DNA of 64,000 bases, from NCBI RefSeq assembly GCF_000820045.1, contig NZ_CDBJ01000043.1:161320-225319 (forward strand), given 5' to 3'. Shown one piece after another: positions 42,577 through 53,980 of the stretch (the first letter of the stretch is position 1; each line of letters opens with the position of its first letter). Below the pieces are notes generated by a model that saw only the letters and a list, made by a program, of their open reading frames with translations, was not told the DNA's origin and did no database searches. The position numbers and the translations under genes are program-made. The DNA comes from Aeromonas rivuli (GTDB taxonomy: Bacteria; Pseudomonadota; Gammaproteobacteria; Enterobacterales; Aeromonadaceae).

Positions 42577-44151
42577 TCAGGCCACCCTGACAAGCGTCTG
42601 CTTATCCCCCACCTCTGCTTTTGATAACGCATCACAGAAAGACCGCAGCGACGCAGGATGACCGAACAGATAGCCCTGCAGGTAATCCACCCCCTTGCCG
42701 CGAAGATAGTCGGCCTGCATCTCGGTCTCGACCCCTTCAGCCACCAACGCCAGGCCGAGCCGGGTCGCCAGATCGATGACGTTGTCAACGATGTGTTCGG
42801 ACAGCGACTCGGTGCCGATCCGGCCGATAAAGGATCTGTCGATCTTGAGATAGTCCACATGAAACTGCTGCAGGTAAGCCAGGCTGGAGTGGCCGGTACC
42901 GAAATCATCGATGGCCAGCTTGACCCCCATCTCATCCAGCTGCTTGAACAGCGCGAGGGTGTGCGCGTCCGCCACCAATAGCTCACGCTCGGTGAGCTCC
43001 AGTACCAACACCACCTGACCCGGTACAAAGTGCCCGAGGAAGGCGCGGCACTCCGTCAGCAAGGAGAAGTCCCGGCAGTGGACGGCACTGATGTTGATGC
43101 CGACATGAAAGCCGTCCGGCAGTCTCTCCTGCCGCTGACCCAGCTGCTGGGCCACATCCCGCATCAACAGCTGGGTCATGGGCACTATGACGCCGCACGC
43201 TTCCGCCTGGGGAATGAACAAGTCTGGTCGGATCAGGCCGGAGGTGGGGTGCTGCCAGCGCATCAGCACCTCGGCCCCCATCAGCTTGCCGCTTCGGCTG
43301 GCTATCAGCGGTTGCAGGTAGGGCACAAACTCCCTGGCCCGCAGCGCCCGCTTCAGCTCCCCTTCCATGGTGCCCGGCCGTCCCAGCAGCCACCACACCA
43401 GCAGTGAGATGGTCAGGGAGAAGCCCAGCAACATCCAGATGGTCAGATGCCTGACACGCCACAGCGCCTCCCAGGTGGAGGGCAGTTCGAAACCGACATA
43501 GACGGAGAGCGGGTAGTGTTCGGACTTGGCCTTGTGCACCGCCAGGGTCGGCAATCTGTGATAGCCCTCCACCAGATGGCCCTGTTCGTCCAGCCAGGCA
43601 TTGCCCACATGCAGCTGCGCTTTCCCCGAGACAGGGGCACTCAAGGCCAGCATCAGCTTCAGGTATTCGCTGTCGATGGTGCTGAGCACGGCCCCATCCT
43701 GCGACTCGGTGCGCACCACCAGCATGGGGTGATTGGCCCTGACCGGGTTGCCCGACAGCAGCCGCAGGAAGCCCCCGCTATAGCGACCGACGTCATCCTC
43801 CCAGTGCACATCCCCGAACAGCGAATTGCAGTAGACCCCATAGTGGTTGATGAGGCTGGCACTGCGAACGAAAGGGGTCAAGGTCACCTCCTTGCGCAGG
43901 GTCAGCAGCGACGTATTACAGGGGTGGCTGATCAGCGGGAAGATGTTTCTGTTGACCCCTTCGGCATGATGCAGCATGGCCTCTATCAGGCGCACGGCCT
44001 TGGTGGCCGCCAGCTCGGATTGCTTGTCCAGGGTGTGCAGATAGTTGTTGTGCAGTTCCCACAATCCCACCGAGGCCGGGCATGCGAACACCAGCAAGGC
44101 ACATAGCAGTCGCCAACAGGGGCGCGTGGCATCTAATCCCAATAGAGACAT
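42577..44151 (-). CDS. CSS-motif EAL phosphodiesterase (c-di-GMP), copy 2
   Basis: 524 residues; start at 44151 (MSLLGLDA), ATG 44196 also possible. Same layout as copy 1: membrane helix, periplasmic CSS domain with SHPCNTSLLTL and GVYCNSLFG, second helix (about 245-265), and an EAL domain with GAEVLMRW, ELTEREL, DDFGTGHSSL, LKIDRSFI and VAEGVET. It lies 160 bp upstream of copy 1 on the same strand, a tandem duplication with the EAL domain far better conserved than the sensor. Confidence 0.9.
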   Translation of the reverse strand: MSLLGLDATRPCWRLLCALLVFACPASVGLWELHNNYLHTLDKQSELAATKAVRLIEAMLHHAEGVNRNIFPLISHPCNTSLLTLRKEVTLTPFVRSASLINHYGVYCNSLFGDVHWEDDVGRYSGGFLRLLSGNPVRANHPMLVVRTESQDGAVLSTIDSEYLKLMLALSAPVSGKAQLHVGNAWLDEQGHLVEGYHRLPTLAVHKAKSEHYPLSVYVGFELPSTWEALWRVRHLTIWMLLGFSLTISLLVWWLLGRPGTMEGELKRALRAREFVPYLQPLIASRSGKLMGAEVLMRWQHPTSGLIRPDLFIPQAEACGVIVPMTQLLMRDVAQQLGQRQERLPDGFHVGINISAVHCRDFSLLTECRAFLGHFVPGQVVLVLELTERELLVADAHTLALFKQLDEMGVKLAIDDFGTGHSSLAYLQQFHVDYLKIDRSFIGRIGTESLSEHIVDNVIDLATRLGLALVAEGVETEMQADYLRGKGVDYLQGYLFGHPASLRSFCDALSKAEVGDKQTLVRVA

Positions 44152-44430
44152 CGTCTGATCATCCAGAAATGAGGCGGATAGAACGACCAACCCCATGACG
44201 TCGGCACCTTGCCGGCATGAAGCACAGAGTCGTAGCCAAAAAGCGAGGCATGATACAGCGGCCGATCCATTGCGCTCACGAACCAGATCAGTTTTTGCTC
44301 AATAAAACGAGAAATGCGGCGAGAGGTCATGGGGATGAGCCGACAAGGAGTGACAGCCGTGATGCTCCCCGTTTGGATCGCCCACGGCAGAGCCCAGGAT
44401 CCGCAATAGCCTCAGCCAGCACCATGAAAA

Positions 44431-44452
44431 AGCCCCGGCATGGACCGGGGCT
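44431..44452 (-). terminator. acnB terminator
   Basis: AGCCCCGG / CCGGGGCT with loop CATGGA; on the minus strand followed by TTTTTC. The stretch 44197-44430 carries no gene that I can support. Confidence 0.88.
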
Positions 44453-44488
44453 GTTCTTCAGACTGCGTGCGCCAGTCGGCGCCAATCC

Positions 44489-47086
44489 TTATACCGCTTG
44501 CTGCAAAATCACCGCATCGGCCTTCTGGGTATAGGAGGCGATTTCGTTGAAGTTGAGGTAACGGTAGGTATCAGCCGCAGTGGCATCCAGGGTCTTGGCG
44601 TATTGCAGGTACTCGGCCACGGAGGGGATCTTGCCCAGGATGGCTGCAACGGCGGCCAGCTCGGCAGACGCCAGATAGACGTTGGCACCCTTGCCCAGAC
44701 GGTTCGGGAAGTTGCGGGTGGAGGTGGAGACCACCGAGGCCCCTTCCGCCACCCGCGCCTGGTTACCCATGCACAGGGAGCAGCCGGGTATCTCGATGCG
44801 GGCACCGACCCGGCCGAAGATGCCGTAGTAGCCCTCTTCGGTCAGCTGGTCGCGGTCCATCTTGGTGGGCGGCGCTATCCACATCCGGGTTGGCAAGGAG
44901 CCCTGATACTTGTCCAGCAGCTTGCCGGCGGCGCGGAAGTGGCCGATGTTGGTCATGCAAGAGCCGATGAACACCTCATCGATCTTGTCACCCGCCACGT
45001 CGCTCAGCAGACGGGCATCGTCCGGATCGTTCGGCGCGCAGAGGATAGGCTCCTTGATGGTGGCCAGATCGATCTCGATGATTTCGGCGTACTCGGCATC
45101 CTTGTCCGCTTCCATCAGCACGGGGTTGGCCAGCCACTCTTCCATCCCCTTGATACGACGGGTGATGGTGCGCACGTCGCCATAGCCTTCGGAGAGCATC
45201 CATTTCAGCATGACGATGTTGGACTTGAGGTACTCGGCGATCGGAGCCTGATCCAGCTTGATGGTGCAACCGGCGGCGGAGCGCTCGGCACTGGCATCGG
45301 CCAGCTCGAAGGCTTGTTCGACTTTCAGGGTCGGCAGACCTTCAATCTCGAGGATGCGGCCGGAGAAGGCGTTCTTCTTGCCCGCTTTCTCGACGGTCAG
45401 CAGCCCTTTCTGGATGGCGGCGTAGGGGATGGCATGGACCAGATCACGCAGGGTGATGCCCGGTTGCAGCTCGCCCTTGAAGCGCACCAGAATGGATTCC
45501 GGCATGTCCAGCGGCATGACGCCGGTGGCGGCGGCGAAGGCCACCAGGCCAGAACCCGCCGGGAAGGAGATGCCGATGGGGAAACGGGTATGGGAGTCAC
45601 CACCGGTACCCACGGTATCGGGCAGCAACATGCGGTTCAACCAGGAGTGGATGACCCCATCACCCGGACGCAGGGAGACGCCGCCGCGGTTCATGATGAA
45701 GTCCGGCAGGGTGTGGTGAGTCTGCACGTCGATAGGCTTGGGGTAAGCCGCGGTGTGGCAGAAGGACTGCATGGTCAGATCGGCGGAGAAGCCGAGGCAG
45801 GCCAAATCCTTGAGCTCATCGCGGGTCATGGGGCCCGTGGTGTCCTGGGAGCCGACCGTGGTCATCTTGGGCTCGCAGTAAGTGCCGGGACGAATGCCCT
45901 GCACGCCGCACGCCTTGCCGACCATCTTCTGGGCCAGGGTGTAGCCCTTGCCGGTATCGGCGACCGCTTGCGGGCGACGGAACACGGTGGAGAACGGCAG
46001 ACCCAGCACGTCGCGGGCCTTGTCGGTCAGGCCGCGGCCGATGATCAGCGGAATACGGCCACCGGCACGTACTTCATCGATCAGCACATCGGTCTTGAGC
46101 TCAAACTCGGCCAACACCTGCTCGGTGCCATGGAGCTTGATCTTGCCCTCATAGGGGAAGATGTCGATCACATCGCCCATGTTCAGCTTGGCCACATCCA
46201 CTTCGATGGGCAGGGCGCCGGCATCTTCCATGGTGTTGAAGAAGATGGGGGCGATTTTGCCACCGAGGCAGACGCCACCGGCACGCTTGTTCGGCACGAA
46301 CGGAATGTCGTCGCCCATGAACCAGAGCACGGAGTTGGTCGCGGATTTACGGGAAGAGCCGGTACCGACCACATCGCCGACATAAGCCAGCGGGAAGCCC
46401 TGCTCTTTCAACGTATCGATGGTCTTGATGGGACCTATGGTGCCGTCATTGTCCGGGGTGATGCCTGGGCGGGCGTTCTTCAGCATGGCCAGGGCATGGA
46501 GCGGGATATCGGGACGGGACCAGGCATCCGGTGCGGGGGACAGGTCATCGGTGTTGGTCTCACCGGTCACCTTGAACACGGTGACGGTGATCTTCTCGGC
46601 CAGTTCCGGACGGTTCAGGAACCAGTCGGCATCGGCCCAGGATTGCAATACCTGTTTGGCGAAGGCGTTACCGGCCTCGGCTTTCTCCTGCACATCATGG
46701 AAGGAGTCAAACATCAGCAGGGTATGGGAGAGGCCCTTGGCAGCAAGAGGGGCCAGTTCGGCGTGGTCGAGCAGGTCGATCAGCGGCTGGATGTTGTAGC
46801 CACCCTGCATGGTACCGAGCAGCTCGACCGCTTGGGCGGCGCTCAGGATAGGCGACAGGGTTTCACCCTTGGCGACCGCGGTCAGGAAGCCTGCCTTGAC
46901 GTAGGCGGCCTCATCGACGCCGGGCGGGACGCGGGAGGACAACAGCTCTTTCAGAAAATCTTCTTCGCCGGCGGGGGGGGCCTTGAACAGTTCAACCAGT
47001 GCGGCAACTTGCTCTGCGTTCAGAGGTTTGGCAACCACGCCCTCGGCGGCACGTTCTTCGACGTGTTTACGGTAGGTTTCAAGCAC
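44489..47086 (-). CDS. acnB: Aconitate hydratase B
   Basis: 865 residues from GTG 47086, exactly the E. coli AcnB length; AGAGGA lies 9 nt upstream, and the frame upstream has no coding match. It isomerises citrate to isocitrate in the TCA cycle. The HEAT-like domain is N-terminal, then domain 4 with [12 protein letters not shown]; the [4Fe-4S] ligand cysteines appear in QSFCHTA and GCSLCMGNQ (C-x-x-C). The Fe-S-lost form binds mRNA in E. coli. Monocistronic; 47087-47313 upstream is AT-rich promoter DNA. Confidence 0.97.
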   Translation of the reverse strand: MLETYRKHVEERAAEGVVAKPLNAEQVAALVELFKAPPAGEEDFLKELLSSRVPPGVDEAAYVKAGFLTAVAKGETLSPILSAAQAVELLGTMQGGYNIQPLIDLLDHAELAPLAAKGLSHTLLMFDSFHDVQEKAEAGNAFAKQVLQSWADADWFLNRPELAEKITVTVFKVTGETNTDDLSPAPDAWSRPDIPLHALAMLKNARPGITPDNDGTIGPIKTIDTLKEQGFPLAYVGDVVGTGSSRKSATNSVLWFMGDDIPFVPNKRAGGVCLGGKIAPIFFNTMEDAGALPIEVDVAKLNMGDVIDIFPYEGKIKLHGTEQVLAEFELKTDVLIDEVRAGGRIPLIIGRGLTDKARDVLGLPFSTVFRRPQAVADTGKGYTLAQKMVGKACGVQGIRPGTYCEPKMTTVGSQDTTGPMTRDELKDLACLGFSADLTMQSFCHTAAYPKPIDVQTHHTLPDFIMNRGGVSLRPGDGVIHSWLNRMLLPDTVGTGGDSHTRFPIGISFPAGSGLVAFAAATGVMPLDMPESILVRFKGELQPGITLRDLVHAIPYAAIQKGLLTVEKAGKKNAFSGRILEIEGLPTLKVEQAFELADASAERSAAGCTIKLDQAPIAEYLKSNIVMLKWMLSEGYGDVRTITRRIKGMEEWLANPVLMEADKDAEYAEIIEIDLATIKEPILCAPNDPDDARLLSDVAGDKIDEVFIGSCMTNIGHFRAAGKLLDKYQGSLPTRMWIAPPTKMDRDQLTEEGYYGIFGRVGARIEIPGCSLCMGNQARVAEGASVVSTSTRNFPNRLGKGANVYLASAELAAVAAILGKIPSVAEYLQYAKTLDATAADTYRYLNFNEIASYTQKADAVILQQAV

Positions 47087-47313
47087 GACTAATTCCTCTT
47101 TGGTCTTTTTTGGGGCTCGCCCAGGCTGGCGGCGATCGTCCTTGCGGGACACCCTTAGGGTGCCCCCCACTATATAAGTTTTAACGAGTAATTAAAATCC
47201 AATCCCTGCACACTTATTCACCTCAACCAGCTAACCATTTAAAGTTGCTGATGTTTTGGCTGTTAACAGAAAACACAGAAAATTCAACTTAACAAGTTGT
47301 CAGCATTTACACC

Positions 47314-49605
47314 CTATTCGAAGGTACTGCCCAGCTGCAGATAGATGACATCATTCCCGCCCTCCGCCATGCCGTAGCCCAGGAAGATGGGGCCGAGGAA
47401 GCTCTCTATCCCCACATAGACGGAACCTGCGAGGATGGAGCTCTCCAGGCTGATATCCTCGCCCTTGTTCCAGACCCCGCCCCGTTCGATGGAGCCGCCC
47501 AGATAGAGGGGCGCCCGCAGCGCGCCGAAGTCGTTATCCGCCACCCGGTAGATATAGCGCAGGCCACCAAACAGGCTGTAGCGCCCGGAGAGCTCATAGC
47601 GCTGGTAACCGGATAGACGGAACAGGCCGCCGAGATCCTGAATGTCGAGGGGAATAACCTCATCGGTGTCCAGGCCTCCGCCCTCGAGCAACAGGTTGAT
47701 ACTGTGCCTGTCCCAGGACCAGGGCTTGATGAGGGAGAGGTGATAGCTGACACCCGACGAATGGTTGTCGCCATCCAGACCGGTGTTATCGTCCGTGGAG
47801 ACCCGGGTATAACCCGCTCTGACATCCCACTGCACCCCTTCATAGGGGAAGTAGCGACTGTCGAGGGTGTCGTGTTCGAAGCGTACGTAGGGGCCCCAGG
47901 CGGTGGCATCGACAGTGGCATCCTTGAAGTTTTGCAGATCTATCTTGCCTATCTTGCCGTTCAAGCCGATGGAGACGCGGCTCCAGGGTTGGCGGTTCCA
48001 GCCAAGGGAGGCATCCGCACTGAAGAAGTTATATTCCGACTCCACAAAGTCGACCGGCAAGAACCCCGCCTCGTCCGGTGAGACAAAGAGCCGACGCTGG
48101 GTCTTGTCATAGCCCAGGCTCGCCTCGCCATAGAAGGTCTGCGACGACTCCAGCGGGGTATAGAAGTCGGTTTTGATATGCTTGGCCGTGCCGAGCGACG
48201 CCTCGGTCAGCCACTCGGCCCCCAGATCGTTCACATTGGTGAGGGTGTAGGACATGCCGACGTTGTAGTTGGAGTCGCTCTGGAAATCATCGGAGAAGCC
48301 GAGCTGGAAGTTGAGATAGCCCGGCCCCCAGTTCTTCTCGCTGGCATCGACCACCAACACGTTCTCACCGTTGCGCTCCTCGACCTGATAGGTGATGCGA
48401 TCGAAGGACTCCAGGGCGTAGAGGCGGCGAATGCCTGCTTCCAGGCTCTCGTTGGTCTGCACCTTGTCGGGGCGCACCTTGAGGGTGGCTATCATGGTCT
48501 CGTCAGAGAGACGGGACTTGTTGACCAGCTCTACCTTGTCGATGAAGTAGGCTGGCTGGCCGCTGCGCTCGGCGCGGCGACTCAGCTTCTGATTGCGATA
48601 ATCGGCATAGTCCGCCTTGGAGAGCGAGAGCCCGTCGAGCTGGCTGGCGGCCCGCCTGGCCACAGCTTCACCATTTTCAATGCCCTCCGGCATCAGGGCA
48701 AAATCGGCGATGCCCATGCCGCCGAACTCAGGCACCAGCAGTATATCTTTGGGGCCCAGCAGCGCCTTCTGCTTGTCGGTGCCCACTTGCGTCATGTAGG
48801 TGGTGAGCTGATCTATCATGGCCAGCCCGGACTTGAGCTCCTCCCGGGTGCGCAGCTTGGCACCGATGTCGATGGCGATGACAATGTCGGCGCCCATGGC
48901 CTTGGCCACATCGACCGGCATGTTGTTGACCGAGCCGCCATCGGCGAGGATATGCCCCTCCCACTCCACCGGCTTGAGTGCACCGGGGATCGACATCGAA
49001 GCCTGCATCGCCTTGGCCAGGCTACCGTGGTCCAGCACATAAGGGGTGACGGTCTCCATGTCGGTCGCGACCGCACGGTAAGGGATCGGCAGGTCGTCGA
49101 AGCTCTTTTGTACCGGCAGGTTGGAGGTGGCGAAACGCAGCAGGCTGGCCATGGACTGGCCCTGGAAGAAACCATCCGGCAACTGGGTGGTATTGCCGTT
49201 GACGCCGATGTCGGTGCGCAGCTGGTACTGCTCATTTTGCTGCTTCTTGCGCAAGGAGAGTTCGTTGCGCCCCACCTTGTCCTGATAACCCTTGTTCCAG
49301 TCGATGGCCAGCGTGGTGCGCTCCACCTCCTCGGCGCTATAGCCCATGGCATACATGCCCGCCACATAGGAGCCCATGCTGGTGCCGACGATGATGTCGA
49401 CCGGGATCCGCTTCTCCTCCAGCACCTTGAGCACCCCTATGTGGGCCGAGCCCTTGGCGCCGCCACCACTGAGTACCAGTGCGATTTTGGGGCGTTCACT
49501 CGCCATGGCCTGGCCACCAAACAGGGCAAGCAACGGCAGACAGCCGAGCAGCAGAAGCAGAGTGCGGGTCCATTCCCGGCGAGCAGCGTACATATGAGTG
49601 TCCAT
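47314..49605 (-). CDS. Patatin-like phospholipase, type Vd autotransporter (PlpD-like)
   Basis: 763 residues from ATG 49605 (ATG 49593 also possible). A signal peptide of about 35 residues ends AMA. The patatin domain (about 38-340) has the oxyanion loop SGGGAKG, the nucleophile elbow GTSMG and the catalytic Asp in ADGGSVNN. A POTRA-like region (about 355-430) and a C-terminal Omp85-type beta barrel ending LQLGSTFE follow. This order is that of type Vd secretion, in which the barrel exports the lipase. It probably acts on host or competitor phospholipids; that is inferred. Confidence 0.88.
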   Translation of the reverse strand: MDTHMYAARREWTRTLLLLLGCLPLLALFGGQAMASERPKIALVLSGGGAKGSAHIGVLKVLEEKRIPVDIIVGTSMGSYVAGMYAMGYSAEEVERTTLAIDWNKGYQDKVGRNELSLRKKQQNEQYQLRTDIGVNGNTTQLPDGFFQGQSMASLLRFATSNLPVQKSFDDLPIPYRAVATDMETVTPYVLDHGSLAKAMQASMSIPGALKPVEWEGHILADGGSVNNMPVDVAKAMGADIVIAIDIGAKLRTREELKSGLAMIDQLTTYMTQVGTDKQKALLGPKDILLVPEFGGMGIADFALMPEGIENGEAVARRAASQLDGLSLSKADYADYRNQKLSRRAERSGQPAYFIDKVELVNKSRLSDETMIATLKVRPDKVQTNESLEAGIRRLYALESFDRITYQVEERNGENVLVVDASEKNWGPGYLNFQLGFSDDFQSDSNYNVGMSYTLTNVNDLGAEWLTEASLGTAKHIKTDFYTPLESSQTFYGEASLGYDKTQRRLFVSPDEAGFLPVDFVESEYNFFSADASLGWNRQPWSRVSIGLNGKIGKIDLQNFKDATVDATAWGPYVRFEHDTLDSRYFPYEGVQWDVRAGYTRVSTDDNTGLDGDNHSSGVSYHLSLIKPWSWDRHSINLLLEGGGLDTDEVIPLDIQDLGGLFRLSGYQRYELSGRYSLFGGLRYIYRVADNDFGALRAPLYLGGSIERGGVWNKGEDISLESSILAGSVYVGIESFLGPIFLGYGMAEGGNDVIYLQLGSTFE

Positions 49606-49895
49606 GGGGGTCGATGCGGCATTGCAATGATTGCAGCCTACTATAAGAGCCAATCAAGGAACAGCAAGCCTCTATCCCGACCAGGTGCCATGGCGCCCGG
49701 CACCGATCCCGGCCCCCTCTCCACCCGAGCCAGGGCCCAGGCACACGAACGCTGATGCCAGATGACACCGAGCCCCCCTCGTCTGCTGTGCGCGCAAACG
49801 CAAACCCTGAATAAAAACCCGTCCAGCCTCAAGAATGCCCTCCCCCGGCCGCTACTATCATGACCTCCTTTTCAACCGGATCCCGAGTCAACGCC

Positions 49896-51806
49896 ATGCT
49901 TGCAAGCCTGACCCTCAAACAGAAAATTATTGCTACCGTCACCCTGGCCGTGGTGCTCTCCTGCCTGCTGGTGGGTTATTTCAGTCAGCGCTCGGCCCAG
50001 CAGCTGATCGAGAGCCGCATGTTCGAACAGGAGCTGCCGAACCTGACCCAACGGATCAGCAAGGACATCGAAAAGGATCTCAACTCGGTGGCCAACGCCG
50101 CCAAGCAGCTGGCCAATGACCGCTTCGTGCTGGACTGGGTCGCCCGCGGCATGCCCAAGGAGCAAGAGAGCATCCTTATTGGTCAGCTCAAGGATCTCAC
50201 GGCGCAATATGGCCTGGTGACCGCCTCCTTCGCCGATCGGCAGAGCGCCGCCTACTACAACCAGGATGGTTTCCTGCGCAACCTGACCCCGGAGCAGGAC
50301 GCTTGGTTCTATGGCTATACCAAGAGTTCCCAGGATCTGATGCTCAGCATCTTTCGCGAAGCCAATGGCGAGATGAAGTTGTTCGTCAACTTCCAGCAAC
50401 TCAATGGTCGCGGCCTGGCCGGACTCGCCAAATCCCTGGATACCATGGTCGCCACCCTCTCCAACTTCCGGGTCGGCGACAGCGGCTTCGTGTTCATGAC
50501 AGATGGCAGTGGCAAGGTGAAGCTGCACCCGGATGCCGCCCGCATCGACAGGGATACGCTGAGTCAGCTGGCCGGCCCGGATGCCGCGGCCCTGCTCACC
50601 AAGCAGGCATTTTCCGCCAGCCGCGCCGAGGTCGATGGCCAGGACGTGGTGCTCGCCACCACCTATATCCCGCTGCTCGACTGGTACCTGGTGGTACAGG
50701 TGCCCGAGGCCGAGATCTATGGGGAACTCGACAAGGCCCGCCTGCACATAGTGCTGGTCAGTTTGGTCATCGCCCTGGGCATGGGCCTGCTTGGCATGCT
50801 GCTGGCGGGGTCGGTCAGCCGCCCCCTCAACGAACTGGCCCGCCTGTTCCGGGCACTCGGCAGCGGTGATGGCGACCTGACCCAGCGCCTCAAGGTCGAG
50901 GGCAAGGATGAACTGAGCGAGGTCGCCAAGGGCTTCAACAACTTCGTGGCCAAGATCCATGGCTCCATCGAACAGGTGGCCAGCAACTCCCGTCAGCTGG
51001 CGGCCACCGCCGCCCAGGTTGCCAGCCAGGCCCAGCTCACCCAGCACAACTGCACCGCCCAGCGGGATCGCACCGTGCAGGTCGCCACCGCCATCCACGA
51101 GATGGGCGCCACCGTCGGCGAGATAGCCGGCAATGCCTCCCTGGCCGCCGAGGTGGCCAAGCAGGCCAACGAGCAAGCCGAGGCCGGGGCAGGTGTGGTC
51201 TCCCAGGCTCGCCACGGTATCGTCGGACTCTCCGGTGAACTGAAAGAGGTCTCCGGGGTCATCGGCTCCCTGGCCGGCCAGACCGATGCCATCGGCAGCA
51301 TACTCGACACCATCCGCAGCATCTCGGAGCAGACCAACCTGCTGGCGCTGAACGCCGCCATCGAGGCAGCCCGGGCCGGTGAACAGGGTCGGGGCTTCGC
51401 CGTGGTGGCCGACGAGGTGCGCAACCTCGCCAGCCGCTCCGCCGCCTCCACCGAGGAGATCCAGAAGATGATCAACAGCCTGCAGGCGCAATCCGCTCGC
51501 GCCGTGAGTGCCATGGCCGAGGGTCACAGCCAGAGCCTGGCCGTGGTAAACCAGGCGGATGCAGCCAACGAGGCCCTGGGCCAGATCACCGCCCACATCA
51601 CCCAGATAAGCGACATGAACATCCAGGTCGCCACCGCCACCGAGGAGCAGTCCAGCGTGGTCGGCGAGATCAACCGCAACGTAGAGGACATCAACCAGCT
51701 CACCATGGAGACGGCGGACATCGCCCACCAGTTGACGGCATCGAGTCGTAGTCTGCAGCAGCTCTCCAGCGAGCTGGATCAACTGGTCGGCAACTTCCGG
51801 CTATGA
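49896..51806 (+). CDS. Methyl-accepting chemotaxis protein, Cache sensor
   Basis: 636 residues; start set at 49896 (MLASLTLK) by alignment with the downstream paralogue, though ATG 49860 is in frame. Transmembrane helix 1 (about 11-30), periplasmic Cache-type domain with [15 protein letters not shown] and [20 protein letters not shown], helix 2 (about 285-305), HAMP, and the signalling domain with [20 protein letters not shown]. Ends [11 protein letters not shown] without a CheR pentapeptide. Ligand unknown; Cache receptors often sense amino acids or acids. Confidence 0.92.
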   Translation: MLASLTLKQKIIATVTLAVVLSCLLVGYFSQRSAQQLIESRMFEQELPNLTQRISKDIEKDLNSVANAAKQLANDRFVLDWVARGMPKEQESILIGQLKDLTAQYGLVTASFADRQSAAYYNQDGFLRNLTPEQDAWFYGYTKSSQDLMLSIFREANGEMKLFVNFQQLNGRGLAGLAKSLDTMVATLSNFRVGDSGFVFMTDGSGKVKLHPDAARIDRDTLSQLAGPDAAALLTKQAFSASRAEVDGQDVVLATTYIPLLDWYLVVQVPEAEIYGELDKARLHIVLVSLVIALGMGLLGMLLAGSVSRPLNELARLFRALGSGDGDLTQRLKVEGKDELSEVAKGFNNFVAKIHGSIEQVASNSRQLAATAAQVASQAQLTQHNCTAQRDRTVQVATAIHEMGATVGEIAGNASLAAEVAKQANEQAEAGAGVVSQARHGIVGLSGELKEVSGVIGSLAGQTDAIGSILDTIRSISEQTNLLALNAAIEAARAGEQGRGFAVVADEVRNLASRSAASTEEIQKMINSLQAQSARAVSAMAEGHSQSLAVVNQADAANEALGQITAHITQISDMNIQVATATEEQSSVVGEINRNVEDINQLTMETADIAHQLTASSRSLQQLSSELDQLVGNFRL

Positions 51807-51813
51807 CATTGAC

Positions 51814-51838
51814 CAAAGAGCGCCAGGGGCGCTCTTTG
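51814..51838 (+). terminator. Terminator after the Cache chemoreceptor
   Basis: CAAAGAGCGCC / GGCGCTCTTTG 11-bp stem with AGG loop. 51839-51977 shows only promoter-like DNA. Confidence 0.75.
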
Positions 51839-51977
51839 CAACGATTGAGATGACCCTGGCCCCGCGCGGGCACATCGACCGGGTAGGGATATCCGGCGGC
51901 CCACCCAGTGCCAGACCGCTAATTGTCATCGACAGCGACTAGATTAGCGGCCAACCCAGCAGCTTAAAGGAGTCACC

Positions 51978-53624
51978 ATGCTCGCAGGAAAGATCACCCT
52001 CAAGTCTCAACTCATCCTGGCCGTCACCGTGCCCTGTATTGCCCTCTTGCTGGTCGGCGGCGCCAGCCTGCGCAGCATGGGCGACATCAAGCATCAGGCC
52101 GATGAGCTCTATCAGAATACGGCCACGCCGATGCGGGCCATGGCCGAAGTGGCCTCGCGCATCCCGCGCATGCGGGTCGGCATCGACATGATGCTGCTGC
52201 AAGACAGCTCCCTGCGCGACGAGAAGGGGGTGCTGACCCGGGTCAAGGAGACGCGCACCGAAGACATTCCCGAGATGCGTCAGGCCATGCAACAGGCGGT
52301 GGACGCCCAGGTTGATCCCAGCGCGCGGGCCGAGGCCCAGAAACTGCTCAGCCAGTTCGAGCAGATGGAGCGCGACGAGCTGACCCCCATGTTGCAGGCG
52401 CTGGAGAGTGATCAGATGGAGGTGGCGCGCGGCATCTATCGCGATCGCTATAGCCAGACCTATGGGGAGATGCGCAAGGGGGCCAACGCCTTGCTCGATG
52501 GCCTCATCGGCCAGGCCCAGCAGCGCAACCAGCTCAGTGAAGAGAGCTATGGCAGCGGCCGCAACCAGATGATGATCATCATAGTGGTCGCCATCCTCAT
52601 CTCCTTGCTGGTCTCGAGCCAGATCCTGACCAGCCTGCGCCGTCGGGTCAGCTTCTTGCAACGGCACATCGGCGAGGCGGCCGAACACCTGGCCCTCGAC
52701 AGCCGGGCCCAGATCGAGGGCAAGGATGAACTGGCCGAGGTGGCGCGCAGCTTCAACCACTTCGTGTCCCGCATCCATGGCGCCATCGAAGAGGTGGCGA
52801 GCAACTCGCGCCAGCTGGCGAGCACGGCTACCGACGTCGCCAACCAGGCTCAGCTCACCCAGCACAACTGCACCGCCCAGCGGGATCGCACCGTGCAGGT
52901 CGCCACCGCCATTCACGAGATGGGCGCCACCGTCGGCGAGATAGCCGGCAACGCCTCCCTGGCCGCCGAGGTGGCCAAGCAGGCCAACGATCAGGCCGGA
53001 TCCGGGGCGGACGTGGTCGCGCAGGCCCGCCATGGCATAGTGGGATTGTCCAATGAGCTGGAGGAGGTCTCCGGGGTGATCGGCTCCCTGGCCGGTCAGA
53101 CCGATGCCATCGGCAGCATACTCGATACCATCCGCAGCATCTCGGAGCAGACCAACCTGCTGGCACTCAATGCCGCCATCGAGGCGGCCCGGGCCGGTGA
53201 GCAGGGTCGTGGCTTCGCCGTGGTGGCCGATGAGGTACGCAACCTCGCCAGCCGCTCCGCCGCCTCCACCGAGGAGATCCAGAAGATGATCAACAGCCTG
53301 CAGGCGCAATCCGCCCGCGCCGTGAGCGCCATGGCCGAGGGGCGCAGCCAGAGCCTGGCCGTGGTGGCGCAAGCCGACAAGGCCAACGAGGCCCTGGGTC
53401 ATATCACCTCGCACATCACCCAGATAAGCGACATGAATATCCAGGTCGCCACCGCCACCGAGGAGCAGTCCAGCGTGGTGGGCGAGATCAACCGCAACGT
53501 GGAGGACATCAACCAGCTCACCATGGAGACCACGGACATTGCCCACAGGCTCACCGACTCCAGCCGCGGACTGCAGCAGCTCTCCGGCCAGCTCGACAAA
53601 CTGGTAGGCAACTTCCGGCTCTGA
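51978..53624 (+). CDS. Methyl-accepting chemotaxis protein, four-helix-bundle sensor
   Basis: 548 residues, AAAGGAG ribosome binding site. Transmembrane helix 1 (about 13-30), a 4HB_MCP-type helical periplasmic domain (about 35-190), helix 2 (about 195-215), HAMP, and the signalling domain. From about 52851 to the stop it aligns with the upstream chemoreceptor gene without a gap (offset 1818) and is nearly identical in protein, whereas the sensors are unrelated. Ends [11 protein letters not shown]. Confidence 0.92.
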   Translation: MLAGKITLKSQLILAVTVPCIALLLVGGASLRSMGDIKHQADELYQNTATPMRAMAEVASRIPRMRVGIDMMLLQDSSLRDEKGVLTRVKETRTEDIPEMRQAMQQAVDAQVDPSARAEAQKLLSQFEQMERDELTPMLQALESDQMEVARGIYRDRYSQTYGEMRKGANALLDGLIGQAQQRNQLSEESYGSGRNQMMIIIVVAILISLLVSSQILTSLRRRVSFLQRHIGEAAEHLALDSRAQIEGKDELAEVARSFNHFVSRIHGAIEEVASNSRQLASTATDVANQAQLTQHNCTAQRDRTVQVATAIHEMGATVGEIAGNASLAAEVAKQANDQAGSGADVVAQARHGIVGLSNELEEVSGVIGSLAGQTDAIGSILDTIRSISEQTNLLALNAAIEAARAGEQGRGFAVVADEVRNLASRSAASTEEIQKMINSLQAQSARAVSAMAEGRSQSLAVVAQADKANEALGHITSHITQISDMNIQVATATEEQSSVVGEINRNVEDINQLTMETTDIAHRLTDSSRGLQQLSGQLDKLVGNFRL

Positions 53625-53646
53625 GCCTCCTCACTCTTCCTCCCTC

Positions 53647-53674
53647 AGGGAGCGCCACCGCGCTCCCTGTTTTT
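53647..53674 (+). terminator. Terminator after the second chemoreceptor
   Basis: AGGGAGCG / CGCTCCCT followed by GTTTTT. Confidence 0.85.
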
Positions 53675-53767
53675 CGACAACGGCAGGCCATGACGTAGCG
53701 CCGCCAAGTCGACTCTGGATCTCCGCCGTAATACCGCATAATCAGAGGAGAACCAAGGAGAACGGAA

Positions 53768-53980
53768 ATGGGCAAACTGATGATGGTAGTGGTAGTGGGG
53801 GCGCTGTTGTCGGCCTGCAGCAGCGGTCCGGTGCGAGTGCACGGCGCCGATGTCAGCGTGGATGACACCCGGATCCGGGTCTACGACGGCCATAATGATG
53901 GCTATTACGACGATGACTATCACGGCGGCCAACGGGGTCGCTTCTGTCCCCCGGGACAGGCCAAGAAAGGGCGCTGCTAG
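53768..53980 (+). CDS. Small lipoprotein, short paralogue
   Basis: 70 residues with AAGGAG upstream. Signal peptide with lipobox VGALLSAC (Cys17), then the block SGPVRVHGADVSVDDTRIRV, an Asp/Tyr/His-rich linker (HNDGYYDDDYHGG) and the ending FCPPGQAKKGRC. It is a lipid-anchored protein of unknown role; the ending looks like a conserved core. A longer paralogue lies 425 bp downstream. Confidence 0.8.
   Translation: MGKLMMVVVVGALLSACSSGPVRVHGADVSVDDTRIRVYDGHNDGYYDDDYHGGQRGRFCPPGQAKKGRC

Noticed and set aside
42417..43028. N-terminal extension of the first EAL protein to 43028
   Set aside because: The frame is open but overlaps the second EAL gene in another frame and is Trp/Ser/Arg-rich; the natural start MPYSPTFD at 42416 begins before the first membrane helix.
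44498..47092. 864-codon plus-strand frame opposite acnB
   Set aside because: Complete overlap with acnB, which matches E. coli AcnB throughout.
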